Origin: Pavlovales sp. CCMP2436
Taxonomy: Eukaryota; Haptophyta; Pavlovophyceae; Pavlovales
DNA: 40,414 bases
Assembly (NCBI GenBank): GCA_026770615.1
Contig: MU631346.1
Coordinates: 40,328-80,741 of the forward strand
Reading direction: 5' to 3'
In this document: piece by piece, positions 10,716 to 18,769 of the stretch
Numbering within the stretch: the first letter of the stretch is position 1
Layout of the letters: each line of letters begins with the position of its first letter
Notes under the pieces: generated by a model
What the model was told of the DNA's origin: nothing
Databases searched by the model: none
Seen by the model: only the letters and a program-made list of their open reading frames with translations
Made by a program: the position numbers and the translations under genes

Positions 10716-10833
10716 GATCTAGGCAGGATGGCAGGAGGGTTTTTTGATGTCTTTTGTTCCAGTACAAAAAAATTTAAAAAATCCATGTAAACAAAATTAC
10801 ATGATATAAGCCTCCTGCCATCCTGCCTAGGTC
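10716..10833. terminator. Hairpin A: 23-bp inverted repeat, 72-bp loop
   Basis: Arms at 10716-10738 and 10811-10833 (CTAGGCAGGATGGCAGGAGG and its complement) match at 22 of 23 positions. This GC-rich stem is striking in AT-rich DNA. In mimiviruses, and reportedly in related virophages, transcripts end at palindromic hairpins, so a role in transcription termination or polyadenylation is a fair inference. A mobile repeat is the alternative. Confidence 0.5.
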
Positions 10834-10879
10834 ACTTTCAGATAGACCCGTTAAGTACCCGGCGATCAATTCCGAAGCG

Positions 10880-11165
10880 ATACCATACTGTCGATTGAAA
10901 ACCGTAAAGAACGTGCTATAATTGAACGTGCTTATCGGAAGGAAAAACGTGCTCCAAAAGGTATAGGGAGTTGAATACACAAGATAAAGAATTGCAAGAC
11001 ATGAAAAGCGCCATCGAAATGTTAAAAAATCAAATCTTGGACGATCAAAAAGGTTTGGTTGTCGAAGAAAATAATGAAGAACCGGCTAAACGTACTGGCT
11101 TACATGATGGAGTTTTTTACCATGACCCGCCGATTGTTCGACAATCTCCGTACAAAGAGGCGTAA
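10880..11165 (+). pseudogene. Small charged coiled-coil-like protein
   Basis: The piece ending at the TAA at 11163-11165 reads LQDMKSAIEMLKNQILDDQK with a heptad-like pattern, then EENNEEPAKRTGLHDGV and HDPPIVRQSPYKEA. An upstream piece in another frame (ENRKERAIIERAYRKEKRAP) is highly charged and probably belongs to the same gene, one frameshift away near 10965. The family is not recognised. Confidence 0.35.
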
Positions 11166-11221
11166 GTCATGTATAATTTTGTTCCTATGAATCGACATAG
11201 TTTGTTACGTAATGTTTTACG

Positions 11222-11443
11222 TTAAAAAAATACATTCCTTCCCTTGTATGATCGTGATAATCTCTTAATTTTTGGCTTTATATTATTATTAATAACATAC
11301 ACTTGTATCATCGCATTACAACTAATATTTATATTATGTTCGTTTTCCATCGAGTATATTAACTGAATCATAATATTAACATCATTATAAATGTCGTTTA
11401 TCAAATTTATAACAGATGTACGATTTTCATTTTCAATTATCAA
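11222..11443 (-). CDS. Hypothetical AT-rich ORF, 73 residues
   Basis: Opposite-strand ORF MIIENENRTSVINLINDIYN, continuing with NIMIQLIYSMENEHNI, and ending KIKRLSRSYKGRNVFF. Composition is Asn/Ile-rich like the other viral reading frames. It is the first ORF on the minus strand, facing the small plus-strand gene that ends at 11165. No domain is recognised. Confidence 0.3.
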   Translation of the reverse strand: MIIENENRTSVINLINDIYNDVNIMIQLIYSMENEHNINISCNAMIQVYVINNNIKPKIKRLSRSYKGRNVFF

Positions 11444-11594
11444 TGCTAATGTTTTGACGATTGCTTTAATGTTTTTATCATAATTTGATGATTTGACAGA
11501 TTTGGATTGATATTTTCATGATCATATTGAAACACCATATTATGTTTATATTAGATTATAATATCATTTTTTTTACGCGTTTTTCCCGGACCCC

Positions 11595-11690
11595 ATCTAA
11601 AAGCCCGATATCCTATATACTATATAGTATACTATAGTAATATTTTTTTAATATAAATATTATAGAATATATAAGATCGGGCTATTAGAT
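11595..11690. terminator. Hairpin B, AT-rich imperfect inverted repeat
   Basis: The arms begin ATCTAAAAGCCCGATATCC on the left and, reading the other strand from the right, ATCTAATAGCCCGATCTTAT. The inner stem is a TA-rich palindrome around TATATAGTATACTATAG. It lies downstream of the 3' end of the helicase gene, beside hairpin C. Confidence 0.45.
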
Positions 11691-11696
11691 GAAAAG

Positions 11697-11789
11697 TAGG
11701 GAGGTAGGGAGGCTGAGAACCATCTTCCCTTGAAAAAAAGAGAGTAAGAGTTTAAGGGAGGATGGTTCTCAGCCTACCTTACCTCCCTA
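11697..11789. terminator. Hairpin C, about 35-bp inverted repeat beyond the helicase
   Basis: The left arm at 11697-11731 (TAGGGAGGTAGGGAGGCTGA, then GAACCATC...) pairs with 11754-11789 apart from a few mismatches or bulges, leaving a purine-rich loop of about 22 bp. It is placed just past the 3' end of the minus-strand helicase gene (11895), where a transcription stop would be expected. The arms resemble hairpin A in style (GG-rich units) but not in sequence. Confidence 0.5.
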
Positions 11790-11894
11790 TTTAGTTGGCA
11801 TCATCGTCTGACATATATTCTACATCTTCAGGTCTTTTTACAAGCCCACAGTTATACACTACACTATTTTTTTTATGTGTAATTCCATTGATAC

Positions 11895-13550
11895 CTAGCA
11901 TTTTTGTTTCAACGTTCCGGCTACCATTTTACTGCCAGATGCTTTAGTGAATTTTGAGAATAACGCCCCAGCAGATACTCTGTCTTTTGTGTTACTAGTT
12001 ACGTCATACGTATCCATAATAAACGCAAGCACTTCATTGGAGTCAGCGATACAGTCAATGCTATCGCCAGAGATTTTCTCAGGGATAACCTCAAATTTGG
12101 CAAGGGAACCAAACTTTATGTAATTTTTAATAAGCATTAGGATATACGTGTCATGGATAGCATCAGTACATAATTTCGAAACCATTTCATTATTAAGCTT
12201 TGCCTGATGTGGGTTTAGTGGATCTAAATTTTCTACGACTTTAGGAACCCATTCAACTACACGAACGCGTCTACCAGCACCACCATCTACAGAACTAAGC
12301 GGTGGTTTGTTTTTACACGCAGATTCTACTCAGAAAATATAGGGAATTCAGTCGCATCCACCCATAACCCACGAGTCTTTAGGACTGCTTTATGACCATC
12401 GGCTAATTATTTCAAAAGACCGACTTGTAGCTTATTATTAGCATCGTTTTCTGGTTCGTTAAAGAACACCATGCGACGACCTTTCGCGAGATACAACTCA
12501 GAGGTAGCATTAGCACCTTTTGGGGCTTAAGTAAACGTTTCCGGATTCATTTCAATAAAGTAATCGCCAATTACTTTTAATAACTGCGAATTTCGTAGAT
12601 TTGGAATTACAACAAGAACCTGAATGAATCATAAACGTTTGGAAATTCTTTCACCGTTCAATAGTAAACTATCACTATTCCACATATATTTACAGACATC
12701 TGGATCTGGATAAATAGTTGTATGATACTATTCAATCAATTTTTCAACTTCTTCATCAATCTCTTTTGGATACTTATGTTGGGTATTATTCATAATATAA
12801 TCACCAGGCTTAATTTTACGCACCATTTTAGTATAACAATCGAGAACCATGTCACTAAATGCGAATAGATGACCAAAGCTATCAATGCTTTCCTCATAAA
12901 AACAGTTCTCCGCAAAATCAATTTTCTCGATCTCAAAGATACTTTTTAAAAGGTATCATATGTAATTTAAGCGCAATTTCTTGAAAGTTCTTAATTTTAC
13001 TAGCAAAAGCTTTGACGGTTTCCTCGTCTGTGACATTTAATTGTGCTTTTTAGGTTTTCTGCCATTTTAAAATATACTTTATGAAGCACTTTCTTAATGA
13101 ACGACTGGAGAATAATAGGGTTTTTTTTTTTGTTCCAGATATTATTAATATTACAATGAAACTAAAGATTAACCTCATTGTCATACACCAGAGTGTTCTT
13201 AATCATATGTTTACATAACGCCGATAGAGACGCGTGAGAACCTTTATCATTAACACAAGCATTAATAAACGATTCATGTTCATCAATATATTCATTAACA
13301 TATGTCTCATATTTATCGATTATGATACCTACATCATCATCACCACGGTCAGCATAATCATATGGTAAAATTAACGCATTTTCAAATGGTTTATTTTTAA
13401 GTTAGACGTCAGAGCCAGTTTTCTCTTTAGCATTAAAATGGCACTTATATAAAAATTCGTCATCAATTTCATCATTTTCAATCATTTGATAGCCATCGAA
13501 TATAAGAGAAGTTACATAACCGTCTCTATATTTTGGGATGTACCCCATCC
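11895..13550 (-). pseudogene. D5-like SF3 helicase (primase-helicase), interrupted
   Basis: The minus strand reads as a superfamily 3 helicase of the D5/poxvirus-NCLDV type, a replicative AAA+ helicase. Order of pieces: a D5_N-like region (KYRDGYVTSLIFDGYQMIEN, about 13450-13545; SFGHLFAFSDMVLDCYTKM, about 12830-12890), then GDYFIEMNPETFT, APKGANATSELYLAKGR and RMVFFNEPENDANNKLQVGLL (about 12400-12570, the Walker B-like NEPE and following block), then KTRGLWVDATEFPIF (about 12350). The C-terminal piece 11895-12185 ends SGSKMVAGTLKQKC. Many stops and frameshifts are present, and a classical GxxxNGKS Walker A is not readable. The 5' end abuts repeat B, so the N-terminus is probably lost. Confidence 0.65.
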
Positions 13551-13566
13551 CTAAGTGATTCCTAGT

Positions 13567-13628
13567 CTATAAGCGGCTCAGCATGGTTCACCAGGTGTTG
13601 TTCACTCACTGACTTGGTCGACATCTAG
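13567..13628 (+). repeat. Dispersed repeat B, copy 2, at the right edge of the viral element
   Basis: GCGGCTCAGCATGGTTCACC continuing to CTTGGTCGACATC matches copy 1 at 205-270. It begins within about 10 bp of the last viral-type sequence, so its insertion or a deletion next to it may have removed the right end of the viral element. Confidence 0.75.
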
Positions 13629-13864
13629 TAATGGTCAAGGACCCCAACCCTAATGGTCGAGGTCCCGAGTTCAAATCCAATTCTTGGTCCTTTACGCCTA
13701 TGGCCTCTTTAGGTGGGCATCCTTTGGTTAAATCGGTTTGGCCCCGCACCTCCCTTTCCGGCGTCTGTAAAGCACCGGGGAGGCGATTGAGACTTCGGAC
13801 TGAAAAGATCGTCGTCTCTAGGCGAGCTGTCATAGGACACGTCATTTTAAAATTATACCAATAA

Positions 13865-14292
13865 CTCAGAGAATACGCAACGCACATACGTCCGATACAT
13901 GACAGGCACCACGAATTACAACACAGAACGGGCAAAAGATACGAACTAAGAGAGGATACGAACCAAAGCTCCTCAACGTTACCCTCTACGAAGGTGGCCC
14001 TAAACTCAGCACCAAATGCCCCTTCTGCATCATAAAAGGCCTGAACCCAGCGGACGAAACGGACTCAGACGATCATATCATGAAGCATTGCCCAGCAACC
14101 GCCGATCAACGTGACTTTCGACGGACCGCAATCATGAAAAAACTTGGAGGCCTCGGCACCATCCCGGAATTACGCACCATCGCCGACTCTGCGCTCAGCC
14201 ACCCGGACGCGCACGCCGGGAGCGTCTCGATACAGACCCAGGAGCTAGTCGAGGAATGCCTCAAACTGAACCCAACCTGGGAGTACAATTGA
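13865..14292 (+). pseudogene. LINE (non-LTR retrotransposon) ORF2 C-terminal fragment
   Basis: The readable protein contains KCPFCIIKG, then DDHIMKHCP and DFRRTAIMKKLGG: the C-x2-C...H-x3-HC zinc-binding cluster followed by an Arg-rich tail, commonly found downstream of the reverse transcriptase in LINE ORF2 proteins. Upstream pieces in shifted frames (NAQRTYVRYMTGTTNYNTER) look like the end of the RT-distal region. Only the 3' end survives, which fits 5' truncation, the usual fate of LINE copies. The reading ends at a TGA at 14290-14292. Confidence 0.5.
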
Positions 14293-15049
14293 CGGGCACC
14301 ATACAAGGTGTCCTCCTAGCAGACACTGAAGCTTCAAACGCCGAAAGAACCAAGCTCATCTAGGGCGATGAGCCCATAAACGACCCTGATGACCCAGAAG
14401 ACACGGGAACGACCCCTTCACACCACCAACCCAGCCACCGCAGAGTAACAACCTGGCAAGCACCCACAACGCCGGCGCTTTCGCAGCCGTCCTTAACCGC
14501 CGCCAACTACAATACACAGACAACCAACAAAAACAAAAGAAAGCCAAACGGGCTGCCCAGGGCGGAAATCCAATCCCCCAAACCCCCCCAAACGACCTCG
14601 CACAAAAAAAGAGTACGCAGGCATACCTAACACCCCAACAGGAGATGGAGCCGGAAGCAGCACACTAACCGTCAATAACACTCCAACAGAAGATAGAGAC
14701 GGAAGTAACACACTAACCATTAACAACCCCTCGAAACGCCCACGCGCTCAAAAGGGCCGCCATGGGAAATAATGGGAAAACATCTTCGCTAGTAGTATTG
14801 TAAATAATATTGGCAATATCTCGCTTAACCCAAGGTAATTTTGACCAATATTTTAAAATATGTCTACCATCGTGCTCATGATGGCAGACGGGCATTTGAG
14901 GACGGATTCGCGTCCGCTTGATCGTGGCGAGTACAGGGATGCCTCTAACTTCCGCAGCGGCCAAGCCGATCGTCCGCAATCTGCATTCGCGTGTCGCGAC
15001 CATTCCACGGCACAGAGGCAAGGTTGGACATGTTGGCGCGTTGACATTA
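14293..15049. other. Post-LINE spacer with weak ORFs on both strands
   Basis: 14380-14670 reads on the plus strand as a Gln/Lys/Pro-rich stretch (NNLASTHNAGAFAAVLNRRQ...) that may be LINE tail or UTR. On the minus strand, 14713-15078 is open for 121 codons (RGIPVLATIKRTRIRPQMP, then LPWVKRDIANIIYNTT) and could be a mobile-element remnant. No family is recognised in either case. Confidence 0.3.
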
Positions 15050-15950
15050 TATAATTTATTCCGCTCGAGTCCTCTCATCGTCGTCGGTTCATAACGACGT
15101 CACTTTCACAAGTGAATCCGCCGTTCCAACGGGTCTTCAGCTGCGCCTGAGCATCGTGACCACCACTGAAAAAAAAATTACATCGTTGAGTTGCCGGACA
15201 CGCCGCGATGTCCTTGCCACATTGTCGCCGCCGCCGCCGCCTTCCATGTGCCGCTGTCGTCTCCTTCTCTCGAGCTGCTGCGGCTACCGCTGCCACTACC
15301 ACCGTTCCCATCTCCACCACGCCCACATCCTCGCACTCACCTTCCCCCTCTCCTCTCCCCTCGCCGTTTCGGTTTCGTAAGTCTTAATTTCCGGCTTCCT
15401 ATCCTTGGGTCAGACTGTCCACTGTTGCTTCAAAATGTGTCTTGCCTTCCTCGATGGAGATTACGTATATCTTCCTTCCTCCGTTGCGCGACTCTGCGAT
15501 AAGCGCAGGTAAGGATTTTACGTTAGCTCCAGGCCGGGCTGTCCACCCGTTTCCGTTTGCGCTGTATGGTAAGAGGCCGCTCAGAGGCTCGGCGCGGTAT
15601 ATAGCGATGAATTTATGTACTTGCCCCTGTTCCATTCTCTTGATCAGGACCACATCTTTGCCTACGCATGTGGCGATGCTGTGGAGCATGTTATCGTTCA
15701 TCCATGCTGCCTGATTTGGTCCGAAGTGAGGCGGCCCGTACTTTGCTTGCGCTTCGATTGGCCAAACGTTACGAATTAGCCGGTGGTCAAGGTCGTTGCC
15801 CATACGGTCCGCAAACGGGTGGTCACAACGTGCGAATATGGGTGGTAATCGCTTCGAACGCCTGAAGATATCCCTTAAAGTATATTTTGCAGATGGGGAC
15901 AACTTCGGCGAGTGGAGATGACACTTGATTTTAACGGGATCGTCCTAAAA
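15050..15950. mobile_element. OTU-linked repeat element F, copy 1
   Basis: The left end starts TAATTTATTCCGCTCGAGTC and contains a GCC-triplet tract (CGCCGCCGCCGCC) and a CTCACC/TCTCC pyrimidine tract. The same left arm (about 450 bp) recurs in the same orientation at about 16700-17230 and 28655-29106, with about 75-85 per cent identity judged by eye. In this copy the arm leads into the OTU-like ORF on the minus strand. Copy 2 retains a decayed version of that ORF after a nested insertion, and copy 3 keeps only the arm. Confidence 0.65.
15399..15902 (-). pseudogene. OTU-like cysteine protease fragment
   Basis: A 167-codon open reading. Residues near its middle (AAWMNDNMLHSIATCVGKDVVLI) match the W-x-x-..l..lA...g..i.v core of OTU-family deubiquitinases. 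The end (RKIYVISIEEGKTHFEATVDSL) has the family's terminal beta-strand pair and a histidine in the catalytic His position (HFEA). An HRLIRNVW stretch fits the helix before the core. The GDGNC motif with the catalytic cysteine is not seen in this frame, and the start is a TTG, so the N-terminus is missing or frameshifted. OTU domains occur in host proteins and also in several transposons and viruses; the repeated setting favours a mobile origin. Confidence 0.45.
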
Positions 15951-16424
15951 ACGGCCTCCAAAGTTTGTGGTTTGGCGGTCAAAAACCACTTTCACCTTGG
16001 AGACCATTCTCTCGCCATTATTCCTGTTAGAATCACGTGTCAGGTTGAGTTTATCTCATGTGTCCCTAGGGTCGACAATTTGTACTAAAAGTAAACAGCA
16101 TTTCTGATTCTCAGCGTTCGGAAGCGGAGAGAAGGCATGGCTTTCGAAGGGGTACACCCGGTGGAGACCCGTCAGGGGACGGTCGTATTTCTAGACATTT
16201 ACACACTAGAGTTAGTGGCAGATTCATGAATGGGACGCCGCTCCATTTACGAATCTGCAACTTACTTTTCTGTGACCCCACTTGTTTGTGAGTTGACCCG
16301 GGCCGGGGGATTCTCAACTGACTTTTTTTTGCAATTTCACCCCGGACTGGCCACTAAATTTCATTTCGACCCAACTGTGTGAACTGTTGTAGTGGAAATT
16401 CCAAGATCCGCGACTTATTGCCAG
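15951..16424. other. Spacer with repeat D copy 2 and pogo/mariner-like end
   Basis: 16203-16266 is a diverged copy of the hairpin at 2093-2173. 16330-16380 shares the GGACTGGCCACTAA and TTCGACCCAACTG blocks with 1990-2045. On the minus strand, about 16440 downward reads TACAGGGGATCCCTGGCAAT, resembling the TA-flanked terminal repeats of Tc1/mariner-pogo type elements and the MITE at 28215. No gene is recognised. Confidence 0.45.
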
Positions 16425-16545
16425 GGATCCCCTGTACTACCTACCACTACCATCCCTGCTGCCAGGACTAACGTCTGACGTCGACCAAGTGAGTGAGTGA
16501 ACAACACCTGTTGAACCATGCTGAGTCGCTATATATATATGTACT
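16425..16545 (-). repeat. Dispersed repeat B, copy 3 (extended form)
   Basis: Matches 27056-27165 almost exactly over CTACCACTACCATCCCTGCT, GCCAGGACTAACGTCTGACG and the repeat B core, ending in a TATATATA tract. The extended form shows that repeat B is at least 105 bp long. Copies 1 and 2 may be internal or truncated forms. Confidence 0.8.
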
Positions 16546-16699
16546 ACATAGTTACGCAGGGGATTTTTATATCATCAGGATTATTCGGATTGTCCGACAG
16601 ACAGCACGCGCTGATATGAAAAGTACAACCCAATCCAGCCGCGTCATCCGCCCCGGCTTTAAATGAAATTCCCGCCCAAATATTTGTATATATGTTTGT

Positions 16700-18500
16700 T
16701 TAATTTATTCCGCTCGAGTCTTCTCCTCGTCATTGACTCATAGGTTCATTACAACATCTCTTTGCAATCAGTAAATCCGCCGTTCTAGCAGCTCTTCAGC
16801 TGCGCCTGTGCTACTCGACCACCAATGGAAATTATATCGTTGCCGGACGCAACGATGTCCTTGCCACATTGCCGTCGCCGCCGTCGCCTTTCATGTGCTG
16901 CTGTCGTCCTCGTCCTAACCGCCCACGTTCGACTTACGCCACAGCTTGCCGCCTCCGCTCGAGCTGCTGCGGCTGCCGCTGCCATCGTCCCCATCACCAC
17001 CACATCCACACCCTCCCTCCAACCTCCCCTCTCTCCCCTCCCCCCCTGTATTAGTTTCGTCAGTCGTTACTTCTTACGTATTATCCTTGGGCCAGACTGC
17101 CATCTGTTGCTTCAAAGTATGTCTCCCTTTCATCGATGGAGATTACGCATAACTACTTCCTTCCTCCGCTGTACAAATCCGTGATAAGCTCAGATAAGGA
17201 TGTTGCGATAGCTCCAGGCCGGGCTGTCCACCCTTCACTATTTCTGCTCTTTGGCGAGACTCAGCCGGGCTGGAATTTTTGCCTTTTTTGCGCCAGCCTC
17301 GGCTGACTCCAGTCTGCCCTGGCGGGGGCGCAGCCCCGCTAGTCTGCGCCAGTCTACGCCTGTTTTAGGGCGCGGCAGACTGGGCCCGCAGGGCCCGGCC
17401 AGTCTGGGACCGGGCGGCGGCCGGAGGCCGCTGGGGCGCCGTAGGCCGCCGCTATTATAATATATCGCGAGATAAAAATTATATGTAACAACTAAAGAGC
17501 GAATTAAATATGTGACTGACTGACTGATTGAGAAGACGGGAGTGGACTGGCATGGTCTGTTTGACTCCGGGCCTGCGTCTCGTAGTCCCCGTAGTCGGTC
17601 TGGTGCACCACCTCCATATGTCCCTTCGGCGCGAGCAAGTTGTTCTTGCGCCCCCGGAAGACGGCAGCCGCACGGAGCTTCCCCTCGTGGAAAAGCGCAA
17701 CGCAAACCGGGCACAGCACGCGATTGTTGGGCGTTAAGCTCTCGAACGACTCGAAGCGATGGGATACCGTGTCCAACGTGTAGCGCGTCGGCAGCTCATC
17801 TCAAGCTCATCTACTTCCCCGCGCTCCCGCCATCCGACATCAGAGCCGAAATTGAGACGGACGATAAATACGAAACGCTCCAAAAAGGTAACTAACTAGT
17901 CCAGTGAATGTGAAATAAAAAATCGACTGTCTGCGGCGGACAACTGAAGACTGAATTAATGTAGCAGAACTGTCTCAATGTCGATATAGTACAACTAACT
18001 ATAAAAAATATAGAGGTATTCGGTAGTCCGTGGGCACCCCGCGCCCCTACAGTCAGCAGCCCAGCCATCACATGTGTCACGGTTTCACGGTATCACAGTG
18101 TGTTACATAGGCCCAGACTGCTTCTTTTTGGAAGTCAATGGGGCCAAGTCTGCCCCATTGAAAGGGCCTGGCTGGTAGATTATTTGGTAGAAATTCCAGC
18201 CCGGGGCGAGAGGCCGTTTAGTGGCTCAGCGCGGTAGATAGCGATTAAATTATGCACTTGCCCCTGCTCCTAGTGCACGTTAAAGAGCGACACCTGCAAA
18301 GTTATTGACAACTTGCCCCTGGCCCTGCTCCAATCTCTCGATTAGCATACATATACCACATCATTGCTTCCGAATGCACATGGCGATGCTGTGGTGCATA
18401 TTATCGTTCATGATTCGCATCCATGCTGCCCGCTGTTTTAGTCTGAAGTGTGGCTACCCGTACTTTGCTTGCACTTCGATTGGCCAAACTTAACTGATTT
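16700..18500. mobile_element. OTU-linked repeat element F, copy 2, interrupted
   Basis: 16700-17259 repeats the left arm of copy 1, including TTTATTCCGCTCGAGTC, the GCC-rich tract and CCAGGCCGGGCTGTCCACCC. The alignment to copy 1 stops at 17259 and resumes at 18205 (GGCGAGAGGCCGTTTAGTGG), running to about 18490 where TTTGCTTGCACTTCGATTGG matches the copy 1 OTU region. The intervening 945 bp is a separate insertion. Confidence 0.65.
17260..18204. mobile_element. 945-bp TIR element nested in element F copy 2
   Basis: The ends read GCCGGGCTGGAATTTTT on the left and, as reverse complement from the right, CCGGGCTGGAATTTC, an inverted repeat of about 14 bp. The flanking direct repeat GGCGAGA (17253-17259 and 18205-18211) is 7 bp exact, or 8 bp with one mismatch. 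Copy 1 of element F provides the empty site. A minus-strand ORF (17504-17776) holds VLCPVCVALFHEGKLR followed by GHMEVVH, a C-x2-C...H-x4-H pattern like a C2H2 or BED finger. The TSD size and a BED-like finger would suit a hAT-type element, but no transposase catalytic core is present. Confidence 0.6.
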
Positions 18501-18769
18501 GCGTGCCCAAGAATATAGCGCTTTACCGCTTATTTTTTCAACCGCGCTTTTCCACCATCAACACACTCTGTCTGAACTAGTACAGTCAGTACTCAGTAGC
18601 TCGATCAATTTTTTTCATTACTAGACGGGCCTAGCATCTACTAGGCAATCATCACAACCTTGAAATCACAACCTGCTCACCCAGTGACTCGATTGCTCTA
18701 TACTTCGACCGTACGCGCTCGTACTACAGCTTAGTATGAGAAAGGCACGGCCGCGCAACTCGTGCGATC
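18501..18769. other. Spacer downstream of PRP6, no gene recognised
   Basis: No sustained coding or repeat match was found between the end of element F copy 2 and the PRP6 stop codon. The PRP6 3' untranslated region and poly(A) site must lie here. No clear AATAAA is seen on the minus strand. Confidence 0.4.

Larger units (their letters stand above)
3245..13560. mobile_element. Decayed integrated virophage/Polinton-like virus element
   Basis: About 10.3 kb of strongly AT-rich, intron-less, gene-dense DNA lies between GC-rich host segments, apart from a short host-like repeat block at about 3320-3450. Recognised remnants in order are a tyrosine recombinase, a RING protein, a small basic protein, a TV-Pol-like polymerase fragment, two LamG-like fibre proteins, small ORFs, and a convergent SF3 helicase. 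Tyrosine recombinase, TV-Pol and SF3 helicase together are known from virophages, Polinton-like viruses and endogenous mavirus-like elements. No major or minor capsid protein, FtsK/HerA ATPase or Ulp1-like protease was seen, and no terminal inverted repeat was found. The right end stops abruptly next to dispersed repeat B, with the helicase N-terminus apparently missing. The element is therefore truncated and, with many stops, not functional. Confidence 0.75.
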
